The position numbers and the translations under genes were made by a program. From Lachnospiraceae bacterium (GTDB lineage: Bacteria > Bacillota > Clostridia > Lachnospirales > Lachnospiraceae), in the NCBI GenBank assembly GCA_017550165.1, contig JAFZQH010000015.1, positions 29,886-93,885 of the forward strand: a stretch of 64,000 bases of DNA, read 5' to 3'. A model generated the notes under the pieces. It had not been told where the DNA came from. It was given only the letters and a program-made list of their open reading frames with translations, and searched no databases. Shown here piece after piece: positions 8,288-18,584 of this stretch. Each line of letters opens with the position of its first letter. Position 1 is the first letter of the stretch.

Positions 8288-9910
8288 TCAGTTCCCCTTC
8301 TTTCTCGCCCGGTATTCCTTTGGTGAGCATCCCTGTTTCTTCTTAAATATGTAACTGAAATAATGGGAATCCTTATATCCCACGTTATGTCCTATCTCCG
8401 ATGTCTTCATGGACGAGCACATCAGCAGCTCCTTTGCCTTCTCCATTCGGATCTCCGTCAGGTATTCGATAAAGGTCTTTCCTGCTTCCTTACTGAATAT
8501 GGAACTGAAATAGCTGGGGCTCATCCCCACCATCTCTGCCACGGAATTCAAGGATATATCATCCTGCATATAGGTCTCTTCCAGTATTTCTTTGGCCCTG
8601 CCGATGATATCCGAATATCTGCGCTCGCTTTGCTTATCCCGTAATTCTATTATGGCCGTAAGGAGTTCCTTTAAGTCCTCTCCCATCTGCTCCGGAGCCT
8701 GGTTCTTCTGCATCCTGTTCCGCACCTGCTCGGCCCGGTTCTTAAAGTCTTCATCTTCCGCCTCCAGCTTCTCATAAAACGCCATCACGGTGATGTATAT
8801 GTCCATGATAAGGTATTGCCTCATGATCTCCGATGTCAGGGCATCCCTTGTAAACTCCTCCATATAAAGCTTTAAGAATCCTTCCATCTCTCCGGCGGTT
8901 CCGTTGGAGAGGTATTTGCCGATCAGCTCCCTGGAATGCTCCACATTTGCAAATCCAACGGGAAGCTCCGTCTCCTCTTCATGTTCCTTCAGCTGATCTA
9001 AGGATATGATCTGATTGGATTTAAGTGAGAATCTTCCTATGAATGCCTTATCCGCATCCATGTAGGATTTCTTCAGTTCCTTGATCCGGACCACTTTCCG
9101 GCCTATCCCGCCGAAATACTCTACCTCCGGATACTTCTCCATCATTTCCGCCAGCTTCTGTCTAAACTCCTCTATCTTTTGATCCATGCCGCTCTCTTCT
9201 TCCGCCATCAGAAGAAACGCCCAGCCCTCCACTCCTTTCTGGATGGCTATGGCCTCCTCCATGGAATCCGTTATCCGGTCTATATCGTTCTCCACTTCGA
9301 AGAGGTTATCAAGGGGATTATCCGATTCCGCCGCCGGCAGTATCTTGAACAACATTATGCAATATGTCCCGGCGCTTAGGGATATCCCATACTTCTTTCC
9401 GCCTTCTATGGCGTCGCTTGTGGGCATGTCTCCGAAGAGGAGTTGCCTGAAGAACTTGATCTTGGTGCTCTCCGCATTCTCTCCCATTTCCTCGGAGTAT
9501 TTCTTTATGAGCTCTTTCTTCTCCTTCTCGCTTAAGAGGGATTCCTTTACCTTATCCAGGCTTTCTAACAGTTGGGCTGCGGATATGGGTTTTAAGAGGT
9601 ACTCTGTCACGGAGAGGTTTATCGCTTCCTTGGCATAATCGAACTCATTATAGCCGCTTAAAATGATGATCTTGGTCTCCGGCAGCTCCTGCTTCACGAT
9701 CCGGCTTAGCTCCAGGCCGTTCATGAAGGGCATCTTTACGTCGGTTATAAGGATGTCCGGCTTGGTCTTCAATATCAGCGGCAGAGCCACTTCGCCGTCT
9801 CCCGCTTCTCCCACGAACTCGTAGCCGTTCTCTTCCCACTTTATGCTTTTTTCTATGCCGTTGCGGATGACGAACTCGTCCTCCACAAGGAATACTTTGA
9901 TGCGCTCCAT
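8288..9910 (-). CDS. Response regulator with AraC-type DNA-binding domain, YesN-like
   Basis: About 540 residues. The N-terminal receiver domain (1-120) has the acidic pair Glu10/Asp11, phosphoacceptor Asp57 in ILITDVKMPFMNG and Lys in EYLLKPISA. A poorly conserved linker region (about 130-420) follows, then two AraC-type helix-turn-helix motifs at the C terminus (LNSVAEMVGMSPSYFSSIFS and SEIGHNVGYKDSHYFSYIFK). It should activate the sugar transport operon on phosphorylation by the kinase encoded downstream. I chose ATG 9910 (GAGGA seven bases before) over a TTG at 9940. Confidence 0.9.
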   Translation of the reverse strand: MERIKVFLVEDEFVIRNGIEKSIKWEENGYEFVGEAGDGEVALPLILKTKPDILITDVKMPFMNGLELSRIVKQELPETKIIILSGYNEFDYAKEAINLSVTEYLLKPISAAQLLESLDKVKESLLSEKEKKELIKKYSEEMGENAESTKIKFFRQLLFGDMPTSDAIEGGKKYGISLSAGTYCIMLFKILPAAESDNPLDNLFEVENDIDRITDSMEEAIAIQKGVEGWAFLLMAEEESGMDQKIEEFRQKLAEMMEKYPEVEYFGGIGRKVVRIKELKKSYMDADKAFIGRFSLKSNQIISLDQLKEHEEETELPVGFANVEHSRELIGKYLSNGTAGEMEGFLKLYMEEFTRDALTSEIMRQYLIMDIYITVMAFYEKLEAEDEDFKNRAEQVRNRMQKNQAPEQMGEDLKELLTAIIELRDKQSERRYSDIIGRAKEILEETYMQDDISLNSVAEMVGMSPSYFSSIFSKEAGKTFIEYLTEIRMEKAKELLMCSSMKTSEIGHNVGYKDSHYFSYIFKKKQGCSPKEYRARKKGN

Positions 9911-9948
9911 GTTGTGTCCTCTTTTTCCTTCGTTTGTCAATTATATGT

Positions 9949-9954
9949 ATTATA
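9949..9954 (-). promoter_or_regulatory. -10 element upstream of the two-component operon
   Basis: TATAAT preceded by TGC on the minus strand, about 40 bases before the response regulator ATG. The -35 region is weak. Confidence 0.5.
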
Positions 9955-10089
9955 GCATAGGATTATGGTATTCGTGAAAAAATCTGTCATATCCTCATTC
10001 AAACATAACCATAATGTGGATCCGTTGTTCTGTAGGCAAAGGGAGCAGTGGGTACGGCAGGGGGTACACCTTCCTGTTTTATGCAAAAA

Positions 10090-10360
10090 TATGCCTCAGA
10101 CACCCGATTTCTTCTGATCAGGGCATACTTTTCCGCTCTTCTCGGCTTCTCTTCCTAGGATTGTATGCCCCATTCGTTACTTTTCTCCTAGTTAGGGCAT
10201 ATTTCCTCGCTTTTTTTCCTCCCTTTTTCAGAGACTGCATGACCCATTTGCTACTTTTCTTCCGGTTAAGGCATATTTTCTCGCTTTTCCTTACTTCTTT
10301 TCCTAAGATCATATGCCTCATTTGTTTCTTTTCATCGAGTCAGGGCATACCTTCAGTTAA
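10090..10360. repeat. 74-bp tandem repeat array, about 3.6 units, each with an inverted repeat
   Basis: The box GGGCATA (or AGGCATA) starts at 10121, 10195, 10269 and 10343, exactly 74 bp apart; the paired box TATGCC (once CATGAC) starts at 10090, 10164, 10238 and 10312 with the same period. In each unit TATGCC and GGGCATA face each other as an inverted repeat around a CATTTGTTACTTTTCT-like loop about 25 bases long, followed by TTCTCGCTTTT and a pyrimidine-rich stretch. Since 74 is not a multiple of three and the units have diverged, the short open frames across it are not likely genes. No cas genes or CRISPR-type constant repeats accompany it. Function unknown. Confidence 0.85.
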
Positions 10361-10405
10361 AACGAAGACACGAACAGCGCACAAGGGCACGGGGTGCTCG
10401 GATTC

Positions 10406-10663
10406 GCGGGGCGCAGGGGAGCAGTGGGGGCGGCATGGAGGATACCCTTAGTGCTTCGAGAGGTGTATTACCAACGCTCTCCCGTTTAGCCTATTATCAG
10501 TCACGCGACCGGGCGACAACCGCCATCCATGGCTTTGAGTCGCCCTTTTTGCGCCCTCACGGCGCAAAATCGCTGTGGGTTGTACGGGATAGCGGGGTAA
10601 TACTACCTCCCTCCACAATGCGGGTATCCTCCCTGCCGCCCCCACTGCTCTCCTGCACCCCGC
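10406..10663 (-). repeat. Cloverleaf-like palindromic element, copy 1
   Basis: The outer 42 bases (10406-10447) are the inverse of 10622-10663 with three mismatches, and pairing continues inwards imperfectly. On the minus strand the inner parts are: stem GCTATCCCGT/ACGGGAGAGC (10584-10593 with 10476-10485); hairpin TTTTGCGCC/GGCGCAAAA (10547-10569); hairpin GGGCGAC/GTCGCCC (10511-10545) whose loop holds CAAAGCCATGGATGGCGG; and a small hairpin GTC-GAC (10500-10509). The same order, the CCATGGATGGCG loop and the CCCACAGCG joint recur in the element at 20695-20925, while the outer arms and hairpin stems differ in sequence but still pair. It has no protein-coding potential. Candidate structured RNA or non-autonomous mobile element. 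Confidence 0.85.
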
Positions 10664-10692
10664 AAAAAAGGCTGTGCCCCGCGGCACAGCCT
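10664..10692 (-). terminator. Rho-independent terminator of the giant LRR gene
   Basis: AGGCTGTGCC pairs with GGCACAGCCT around a four-base loop and is followed on the minus strand by a T-run (complement of 10664-10669). It lies 23 bases after the stop codon and abuts palindromic element copy 1. Confidence 0.9.
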
Positions 10693-10714
10693 CTTCCTAT
10701 TTATGCTATATTTT

Positions 10715-13700
10715 TTACTTTACGGTCACCTTGCATTTTGCCGTCTTCCCATTAGATGTTTTAACCGTAATGGTAGCTTTTCCTTTTTTCTTTCCTTTTA
10801 CAACGCCCTTGGAAGAAACCGTCGCAACCTTTGTATTACCGCTGGTCCATTTCAGCGTCTTATCGGTTACCTTTGAGGGATTAATAGTTGCCTTGAGAGT
10901 AACTGTCTTACCCACCTTGATACTTACCGTGGTTTTATTAAGCTTAACACTCTTTGCAACAACCGATTGCTTTACCGTCACCTTACAAGTTGCCGTCTTT
11001 CCATTAGCAGTCGTAACGGTGATAGTAACCGTACCCTTTTTCTTACCAGTAACCACGCCGTTAGATGAAACAGTTGCAATCTTTGTATTGTTGCTTTTCC
11101 AAGTAACTGTCTTGTTTGTCGCATTTGTAGGACTAACCGTCGGCTTTAAAGTTACAGTTTTTCCTGTATATACAGTCGCTTTTGTTTTGTCAAGCTTAAC
11201 TCCTGTAGCTTTTACATCTTTAGACGTCGTAGCATTGACTGTGATCTTGCAGGTCGCAGTCTTTCCTCCATCAACTGTTTTAACGGTAATAACTGATGTT
11301 CCCGCCTTTATTCCTTTTACATTTCCTTGGGAATCGACTGTTGCAACACCTGTATTGCTGCTTGTCCATGTTACATTCTTGTTATGAGCATTTGATGGAG
11401 CAACAGTCGGAACCAGTTTAATGCTCTTTCCCGCTTCTAGAGTAGCAGAACCTGTATTTAGGCTAACACTTGTCACATAGACAGTTGTATCTACCGTCAC
11501 CTCGCAAGTTGCAGTCTTTCCGTTTTTACTCTTTGCCGTAATAGTGGCTGTTCCGTTGCCAACTCCGGTAACCAGTCCTTCTTGGTTTACCGTTGCCACA
11601 TTTATATTACTGCTTGTCCATGTGACTGTTTTATCAGTTGCATCACTCGGATTCACGGTTGCGATCAGTTGAAGAGTTTCTTTTCCTTTAAGAGATCCCT
11701 TGCTCGTATTCAGCCTGATTCCCGTTACATAAATTGTGGAATCAACTGTTATCTCACATTTAGCAGTTTTGGAATTAACAGTTTTAACAGTTATTGTCGC
11801 CTCGCCATCCATAATACCCAGAACCTCTCCGGATTGGCTTACTGTTGCAACTTCTTCGTTGCTGCTACTCCAGATAACATCAGTATACGTTGCGTCAGAC
11901 GGAGATATCTTTTCCTTCAGGCCGAGTTTTTCTCCCGGTTTTATCGTTGCTTCCGTCGTGTCAAGCTTAATACTCTCAACCTTCACAGATAACGAATCAT
12001 ATATCTGTGCACCGCATGTGTCCAAATCTCCTATACCGGAGATTGCCTCCCACTGATCCGGTGTTCCGGCATAATCAATCGTATTCAATGCCTCACACCC
12101 AGAGAACACTCCTTCTTCTATTATGGAAACACTTGTTGGGATTGATATTTCTTCTAAATTACTGCAGCCCTTGAAAGCTTCTCCGGCAATACGTGTCACC
12201 GATTCCGGAATATCAATACTCGTCAAACCGGTGCATCCTTCAAAGGTATTATTCTGGATAATCTCCACACCATCAGGAATAGCAATGCTCTCCAACCCGG
12301 AGCATCCGTTAAATGCATCTCCTCCTATAACAGTCACGCTATCGGGGATACTTATGCGTGTCAAATTGCATCTCCCCTTAAATGCCTCTTCAGGAATTTC
12401 CGTTATACCTGCAGGTATCACTACCGAGGTCAAATTGCTGCATCCATCAAGGATAGCATCCCAAATGACCTTTGAAGCATTGGGAAGAGTAACTGTTGAA
12501 ACATTGCATCCGCTAAATGCATTGCTCCCAACAGTCGTCAGTCCCGAAGGAAGTACGATACATTCTATTCCCTCACAATCTTTAAAAGCATTATCCCATA
12601 GTGATGTCACACCACCTGCAATCGTAACATTCTTTACGCTTGGACATGCCTCCAGAATCTGCTTCCATACATGATTTTGACCGGCATAAAGCACAATAGT
12701 TGCTAATTTGCTGCACCCGGAAAATGCCTCTGTCCCGATACCTGTCAATTCGCCTTTTATTGTAATTGTTTCAAGACTACTGCATTTGAAAAATGCCCGT
12801 TTTCCAATCTCCGTTACTTTTTCCGGAAGAGTAATGTCTATCAGTCCGGTGCAGTTATAAAACATATAGTCTGAAATATTGGTAATACTTGATGGGAGCG
12901 AAACGCCTGCCAATCTCGAGCATCCATAAAATGCTTCTTTCCCTATGGATGTTACACTTTCCGGAATAAAAATATCCGTCAGATTAGTGCATCCTAAAAA
13001 CGCCTCATTACCAATGCTTGTTACACCGCTTTCTATGACTGCTTTCTTGACCTTTGACGAATCCCACGGACCATGCCCAGAAAAGTCCGCCATTACGCCA
13101 TTACCGGTAATGGTAAGCGTTCCTTCTAAATCAAGTCCCCAATATACATTCTTTCCACCGTTTATTTCCGGGGCACCACAATACCCCCCGGCATATTTAT
13201 AGTGAATACTGGGATTAATCTCTGTTAATGCCGCATCATCTATTCCGGTTATTCTGTCCCATTGACCTATATATCCGTCATAGTATATATCTGTCAGACC
13301 ACTGCATCCGCTAAAAGTCCCTGTTCCCAAAGATGTAACTCCAACAGGAACTGTTATGGAAGTCAGTCCCTTGCAGCCCTTAAACGCACTGCCTAACAAC
13401 GTTTTTATCGTATCCGGGATAGTATAGCTCCCCTCTAAACCTGCGGGGAAGCAAATTATCTGTTCAACGCTATTATCTACTAACACGCCCTCCCTTACGG
13501 TATAGGTGGTATTATCCGAATCAACACTGATGCTTGTCAGCTTTTCACAATTCGAAAATGCTCCCGCACCAATGCTTCCCACGTTCTTGGGGATTGAAAT
13601 AGCCGAGATGCCGGTGCACCCTTCAAAAGCTGATGCCCCTATCTCCGTTACTCCAGCTGGGATTGATATACTCGGCAGTCCAGTACATCCCTTTAAAGCA

Positions 13701-16700
13701 TTACTCTCGATCTTTGCTATACTACCGGGCATCTCAATATCCGTCATCTGGCTGCAACCACTAAAAGCAGATGCCCCTATGCTTGTAATGTTGCTACCTA
13801 TTACAGCCTTTTTAACTAATGAGGAATCCCAAGGACCATGCTCCGCATAAGATTCCATATCCCCGGTTCCGGTAACAGTCAATGTTCCATTGATATCCAG
13901 CGTCCAATACAGGTTTTTTCCATCGTTTATGGTTTTCTTGCCGCAATAGCCTCCCATGTAATGAATGGTCGGGCTCGCCCCGTCTAGAGCTCCACCACTT
14001 ATTCCTTCAATCGCGTTCCAACTCGACTCCGAACCATAATAGTATATATCTGCCAGGTTCTCACAACCATTAAATGCTCCTGTTCCTATGGACGTTACGC
14101 TAAAGGGAATTGTTATATACGTAAGTCCCGTACAGCCCTTGAACGTATCCGCTCCAATACCTGTCAACGTGCCCGGAAGGACAATTCCCGTAAGTTTATC
14201 GCACCCCTTAAATGCTCCTGTCAAAAGAGATTCCACTGTATCAGGAACCGTAAACGTCCCCTCAAAGGATGAAAGGCAGCAAACAACCTTCTTAACGTCC
14301 TTATAATACAGGCTCCCTTCACTTACTTTATATGCAGTATTATCAGGGTCAACTATAATGCTTGTAAGTTTATCACAACAAGAGAAAGCTCCTGCTCCGA
14401 CACTTGTCACTTTCTTGGGAATCGTGATTTCTGTCAACTCATTACAACCTACAAAAGCATTTGAACCAACACCTGTCACGTCGCTTCCCATGACAACATT
14501 TTTAACTGAAGAGGCTTCCCATGGGCCATGTTCTGAATAGTCTTCCATATCACCGGAGCCGGTAATGGTCAAGGTTCCGATTCTATCCAACGTCCAATAC
14601 AGATTCTTCCCGCCATTTACAGTCGGTTTGCCACAATAACCTCCATAATAATGGATAGTAGGATTAGCGCCATTCAGTGCATCCCCGGATATTCCCGTAA
14701 TCGCATTCCAACTGGATTCTGATCCATAATAATATATATCTGAGAGGTTGTCGCAGCCGTAAAAACCACTATCACCGATAGCAGATACACTAAAGGGAAT
14801 TGTGATATATGATAATCCGGTACAACCCTTAAAAGCTTCTGCTCCTATGCTCGTTGTAATGCTTGGTATTATTACCTCCGTCATTCCCTTACAGTTCAAA
14901 AATGCTCTATCATAAATGCTAATGACTGTATCAGGAATAGTAAAACTCCCTTCAAATCCTGCAGGACAACAGATTAACTGCTCTGCATTCTTATCAAGCA
15001 ACGCTCCTTCACTTGATTTATATGAATTATTATCCAAATCTACCGTAATTCTTTCCAACTTCTCACAAGACAGGAACGCATCCGTCCCTATGCTTGTAAC
15101 ATTCTTAGAGAGCCCTATCTCTGCAAGCCCATTACAACCTTCAAAGGCATTTGCCCCTATAACAGTCACACTCTCAGGAATTGAGATCCTCGTTAGTCCG
15201 GCACACCCTTTAAGCGCTCCTGATCCCAACTTTGTTATACTATCAGGGAGTTCAATAGTCGACATCTGTGCGCATCCAATAAAAGCATTCGCACCAATGC
15301 TTGTAATTCCACTTCCGATAACAACCTTTTTAACCAATGCCGCCGGCCATGGACCGTCCTTCGCAAAATCGTCCATATCACCTGTGCCGGTAACAGCAAG
15401 CGTACCATCAAGTTCAAGCGTCCAATATAATTTCTTTCCGTCATTATCGTCCTTATCTCCGCAGTATCCTCCCACATAATGAACGGTCGGACTTATCCCA
15501 TTCAACGCTCCATCGCTGATACCTTCTATTGCATTCCAGCTATCCTCCGATCCGAAATAATAAATATCGGTTATACTATCACAGCCATAAAATGCGTCCG
15601 ACCCTATGGACGTAACACTGAATGGAATAACAATGGATGTCAAACCGCTACAGCCTTTAAATGCCTTTGAATAAACATTTGTCACCGTTTCAGGAATCCG
15701 ATAAAGACCAGTACGACTGCCCGGACACCATATCAGCTCTTCGATGTCCTTATCATATAAAACCCCATCAGTGATCGAATAGTAGTTATTACCTTCCTCC
15801 AATACCAGACTTCCGTTACTGTTCCAATCGGAGAAAGCCCCCGGATCAATATACTGAACATTTTTAGGGAGTGTGATTTCCGTCAGGGCGCTGCACCCTT
15901 CAAAAGCGTTTTCTCTAATCGTTGTAAGACTCTCAGGAAGGATTACGCTTTTAACATTATCACACCCTTTAAAAGTCTCCTTAGGAATAGCCGTAATACC
16001 ATCAGATATAGTAAGTACTTTTTCTTTGTCGTTTGCGGAAAGCACCCCTTTCCATGCCTGTTTACTTAAAGAGTTGGTGAGAGTAATATCAGTTAGTTTT
16101 TCACACAGGCTAAATGCATCGTTGCCTATATAAATTACGCTTCCAGGCAAAGAAATATAAGTCAATTCCCCGCATCCACTAAATGCATCCTTGCCTATGG
16201 AATTCGTTCCTATTGGGAGGGTAATACTTCTTAAACTACTACACTGATTAAAAGAGCCTTCCCCAATATATGCCACCCCGTTAGGAATTGAAATCTCCTT
16301 CAAACTGCAGCAACCGTAAAATGAATTGGCATCAATCGCTTTAAGGGCATCAGGCAACAATACGCTTTCTAATCCCGTACAACCACTAAACACACTGTAT
16401 TTGCCACTAGATAGTTTCCCATCACCTAAGACTGTTACTCCCTCTGGAATTATTATTCTTTTAAGGCTAGTACAACCTCTAAACGCGCCATCACCAATTG
16501 TCGTTACTTTCGAAATAGAGATATCCTCAATGCTTGTACAATTTTCAAATGCTAGTTGACCAATGCTCTCTACTCCTGAGACTGTTATCTCAGATAACAA
16601 TCCACATCCTGCAAAAGCACAATCCCCAATCGTTTTAACGTTATCAGGGATCGATATTTTTGTTAATCCAACGCATCCAGAAAAAACCGATTTATCTATG

Positions 16701-17899
16701 ATTGTCACCGAATCCGGAATTGCCAAGTTTTTTAGGCCTGTACAGTTGGCAAAAGCACTCATTCCTATGCTCTCAAGTTTTGCTGGCAACTTGACATCTG
16801 TTAGACCACTGCAACCATAAAATGCGCCGGTTCCTACACTTTTGACTGTATTGGGAATTAAAATGGATTTAAGACCACTGCAATCTGCAAAAGAATTATC
16901 ACATATACCTGTTGTCCCTTCAGATATTATCACGCTAAGATTCTTGCACTGAAATGCATGCCATCCAACAACAGATAAACTAGCGGGAATTGTTATACAT
17001 ATATCAGAGCAATACTGAAAGGCATTTGAGCCTATATTCGCTAAGTTCTTTGGCAATACGACATTTCTCAAACCCGTACATCCCTTAAATGCGGAATTAC
17101 CTATGCTGGTTATACTCTCGGGAAAAACAACATTTGACAAACCCGTACGATAGGCGAACACCTCATTTCCTATTGTTTTCACAGTGTTTGGAATACTAAA
17201 ACTCCCGCCAATATCGTTTGGACATCTTAAAAGCGTTTCCTTATTTTTATCATATAAATAGCCCCCTTCTTCCGACGAAAAGAATTCATTCTCCGGGTCT
17301 ACGATTATGCTTGTGAGCTTTTCGCAAAATAATGCATCAACTCCAATAGTTTTAACATTTTTAGGTATTCTAATCTCAGTAAATTTACATAAACTGAATG
17401 CACCGTCGTCAATATCTATTACGCTTTCTGGGATCGTTATGCCCTCTAAATTATAGCAATCCCAAAATGAACAGTCTCCTATATGAGTCAAACCCTCCTC
17501 GATTATAATGTTTTTCAAACCAGAATGAGCAAACGCATTGTCCCCTATATGGGTTACAGTATTTGGTATGGTAACATCTTTTAATTCTTTGCACGAATCG
17601 AATGCAAGCTTTCCAATATATGTTACCCCGCTTTCAACAATTACTGTCTTGACTCTTGTTCCGGTATTACCGGTCGTTTCCATAAGAGTCCACGGCGAAG
17701 CGTCAAAATTGTAATCATACATTTCTCCTGTTCCGCTGATAGTCAATATTCCCCCATCATCCAACTTCCATGTCAGATTATCACCACATGTTCCGCCAGC
17801 CGCTGCTTCAACTCTACCAGGCACACACAAAACGAGTGTATATACGCACAATAAACCAAACAGAATATGTTTTAAACAAAGCTTGTTCATTACTTTCAT
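10715..17899 (-). CDS. Giant secreted protein: BspA-like leucine-rich repeats plus five Ig-like Big_2 domains
   Basis: A 2,394-residue exported protein. A signal peptide (about 1-33, ending VEAAAGG) is followed by dozens of BspA/TpLRR-type LRR_5 repeats of the form TSIGxxAFxGCxxLxxIxIPxSV. Five modules starting (G)YCG..YWTLD..GTLTITGxGDM..GPW recur at about residues 33, 808, 1085, 1315 and 1570, so the LRR part is built from large duplicated blocks. From about residue 1970 come five Big_2-like domains (motif VTWTSSNxxVATV), ending KCKVTVK with no LPXTG, choline-binding or transmembrane anchor. Such proteins usually bind host or polymer ligands at the surface. ATG 17899 follows GGAG by eleven bases. 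The gene starts 7 bp after the TIR gene's stop codon, so it may be cotranscribed with it, which is unusual for an adhesin. Confidence 0.93.
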   Translation of the reverse strand: MKVMNKLCLKHILFGLLCVYTLVLCVPGRVEAAAGGTCGDNLTWKLDDGGILTISGTGEMYDYNFDASPWTLMETTGNTGTRVKTVIVESGVTYIGKLAFDSCKELKDVTIPNTVTHIGDNAFAHSGLKNIIIEEGLTHIGDCSFWDCYNLEGITIPESVIDIDDGAFSLCKFTEIRIPKNVKTIGVDALFCEKLTSIIVDPENEFFSSEEGGYLYDKNKETLLRCPNDIGGSFSIPNTVKTIGNEVFAYRTGLSNVVFPESITSIGNSAFKGCTGLRNVVLPKNLANIGSNAFQYCSDICITIPASLSVVGWHAFQCKNLSVIISEGTTGICDNSFADCSGLKSILIPNTVKSVGTGAFYGCSGLTDVKLPAKLESIGMSAFANCTGLKNLAIPDSVTIIDKSVFSGCVGLTKISIPDNVKTIGDCAFAGCGLLSEITVSGVESIGQLAFENCTSIEDISISKVTTIGDGAFRGCTSLKRIIIPEGVTVLGDGKLSSGKYSVFSGCTGLESVLLPDALKAIDANSFYGCCSLKEISIPNGVAYIGEGSFNQCSSLRSITLPIGTNSIGKDAFSGCGELTYISLPGSVIYIGNDAFSLCEKLTDITLTNSLSKQAWKGVLSANDKEKVLTISDGITAIPKETFKGCDNVKSVILPESLTTIRENAFEGCSALTEITLPKNVQYIDPGAFSDWNSNGSLVLEEGNNYYSITDGVLYDKDIEELIWCPGSRTGLYRIPETVTNVYSKAFKGCSGLTSIVIPFSVTSIGSDAFYGCDSITDIYYFGSEDSWNAIEGISDGALNGISPTVHYVGGYCGDKDDNDGKKLYWTLELDGTLAVTGTGDMDDFAKDGPWPAALVKKVVIGSGITSIGANAFIGCAQMSTIELPDSITKLGSGALKGCAGLTRISIPESVTVIGANAFEGCNGLAEIGLSKNVTSIGTDAFLSCEKLERITVDLDNNSYKSSEGALLDKNAEQLICCPAGFEGSFTIPDTVISIYDRAFLNCKGMTEVIIPSITTSIGAEAFKGCTGLSYITIPFSVSAIGDSGFYGCDNLSDIYYYGSESSWNAITGISGDALNGANPTIHYYGGYCGKPTVNGGKNLYWTLDRIGTLTITGSGDMEDYSEHGPWEASSVKNVVMGSDVTGVGSNAFVGCNELTEITIPKKVTSVGAGAFSCCDKLTSIIVDPDNTAYKVSEGSLYYKDVKKVVCCLSSFEGTFTVPDTVESLLTGAFKGCDKLTGIVLPGTLTGIGADTFKGCTGLTYITIPFSVTSIGTGAFNGCENLADIYYYGSESSWNAIEGISGGALDGASPTIHYMGGYCGKKTINDGKNLYWTLDINGTLTVTGTGDMESYAEHGPWDSSLVKKAVIGSNITSIGASAFSGCSQMTDIEMPGSIAKIESNALKGCTGLPSISIPAGVTEIGASAFEGCTGISAISIPKNVGSIGAGAFSNCEKLTSISVDSDNTTYTVREGVLVDNSVEQIICFPAGLEGSYTIPDTIKTLLGSAFKGCKGLTSITVPVGVTSLGTGTFSGCSGLTDIYYDGYIGQWDRITGIDDAALTEINPSIHYKYAGGYCGAPEINGGKNVYWGLDLEGTLTITGNGVMADFSGHGPWDSSKVKKAVIESGVTSIGNEAFLGCTNLTDIFIPESVTSIGKEAFYGCSRLAGVSLPSSITNISDYMFYNCTGLIDITLPEKVTEIGKRAFFKCSSLETITIKGELTGIGTEAFSGCSKLATIVLYAGQNHVWKQILEACPSVKNVTIAGGVTSLWDNAFKDCEGIECIVLPSGLTTVGSNAFSGCNVSTVTLPNASKVIWDAILDGCSNLTSVVIPAGITEIPEEAFKGRCNLTRISIPDSVTVIGGDAFNGCSGLESIAIPDGVEIIQNNTFEGCTGLTSIDIPESVTRIAGEAFKGCSNLEEISIPTSVSIIEEGVFSGCEALNTIDYAGTPDQWEAISGIGDLDTCGAQIYDSLSVKVESIKLDTTEATIKPGEKLGLKEKISPSDATYTDVIWSSSNEEVATVSQSGEVLGIMDGEATITVKTVNSKTAKCEITVDSTIYVTGIRLNTSKGSLKGKETLQLIATVNPSDATDKTVTWTSSNINVATVNQEGLVTGVGNGTATITAKSKNGKTATCEVTVDTTVYVTSVSLNTGSATLEAGKSIKLVPTVAPSNAHNKNVTWTSSNTGVATVDSQGNVKGIKAGTSVITVKTVDGGKTATCKITVNATTSKDVKATGVKLDKTKATVYTGKTVTLKPTVSPTNATNKTVTWKSNNTKIATVSSNGVVTGKKKGTVTITVTTANGKTATCKVTVKQSVVAKSVKLNKTTVSIKVGKTVTLKATINPSKVTDKTLKWTSGNTKVATVSSKGVVKGKKKGKATITVKTSNGKTAKCKVTVK

Positions 17900-17906
17900 A
17901 AATCAA

Positions 17907-18569
17907 CTATCTCCTTCGTAACGAATAACCTGCAGCTACCAGTTCTGTCCTTAACTGTCCCTCTACCTCTTTTACGTGATCTTGAAACTGAAATCGCTTT
18001 ATCCCATCAATATCAGAAGGCAATTCTATTGTATGTGCCTGTTTTATAAGAATAGCTACGCGCTTTCTTCCCAATGCTTCATAAAGCATTCCCAACTCAA
18101 AGACAACATTTTGTCTCATTCGGGCTCTTGCCTGCTTTTCTTCATTTAATAGATACCCCACATCGTCTGGAGTAGCTAACACAATACCATAATTAACTTC
18201 TTGAATACACCTCTCCAGTTGTTCAATAATCGTTTCTCCTTGTGCAGGCTCGTCTGATAAAAAAACCGGAATGACATCAAATCTTTCTAGGATAGCCTCC
18301 AGCTCATTCTTTGCCGTCTCATCATGGCCATAAACAACAAAAAGCTTGTTTGCGAATAACCTGCCTGGAGCCACACTTTTTAGAAATTCCATAATAGATT
18401 CCTTTTCTTTTCCCCGGCACCAATACTTGCCTTCTTCATTAATAAAAACAGTTCCTCCGTGTGTCAGCTTATATTTATAACCAGTTTTCCTATAAATCCC
18501 TTCTAAGGCAATTGAATATCCATTATTTTTTAATACACCTTTTATTATTCTTTTATATGATTTATTCAC
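17907..18569 (-). CDS. TIR-like domain protein (CAP12/Pycsar-type TIR family)
   Basis: A 220-residue cytosolic protein. Residues 75-215 match the TIR-like nucleotide-binding family found as effectors in bacterial anti-phage systems: KLFVVYGHDETAK (strand A and loop), GETIIEQLE, YGIVLATPDDVGYL, RMRQNVVFELGMLYEALGR and IELPSDIDGIKRFQF. Glu158 in NVVFELG is at the position of the catalytic glutamate of NAD-cleaving TIR domains. Residues 1-70 form a small basic domain I do not recognise; neither a STING nor a cyclic-nucleotide-binding domain is visible. The start is GTG 18569 behind GGGGA. It lies 15 bp after the 249-residue protein gene and 7 bp before the giant LRR gene. A role in abortive, NAD-depleting defence is inference from the family. 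Confidence 0.8.
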   Translation of the reverse strand: MNKSYKRIIKGVLKNNGYSIALEGIYRKTGYKYKLTHGGTVFINEEGKYWCRGKEKESIMEFLKSVAPGRLFANKLFVVYGHDETAKNELEAILERFDVIPVFLSDEPAQGETIIEQLERCIQEVNYGIVLATPDDVGYLLNEEKQARARMRQNVVFELGMLYEALGRKRVAILIKQAHTIELPSDIDGIKRFQFQDHVKEVEGQLRTELVAAGYSLRRR

Positions 18570-18584
18570 AGCTAATCGTCCCCA

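Noticed and set aside
10090..10360. CRISPR array
   Set aside because: The 74-bp units are degenerate throughout, without constant repeats separated by unique spacers, and no cas genes are in the window.
10014..10451. Plus-strand open frame of 145 codons and minus-strand frame 10118-10321
   Set aside because: Both run through the 74-bp tandem array; 74 is not a multiple of three, there is no ribosome binding site, and the residues are low-complexity.
10674..11387. 237-codon plus-strand frame opposite the Big_2 domains
   Set aside because: It and other plus-strand frames up to 16820 mirror the repetitive LRR/Big_2 gene; codon pattern and repeats belong to the minus-strand gene.
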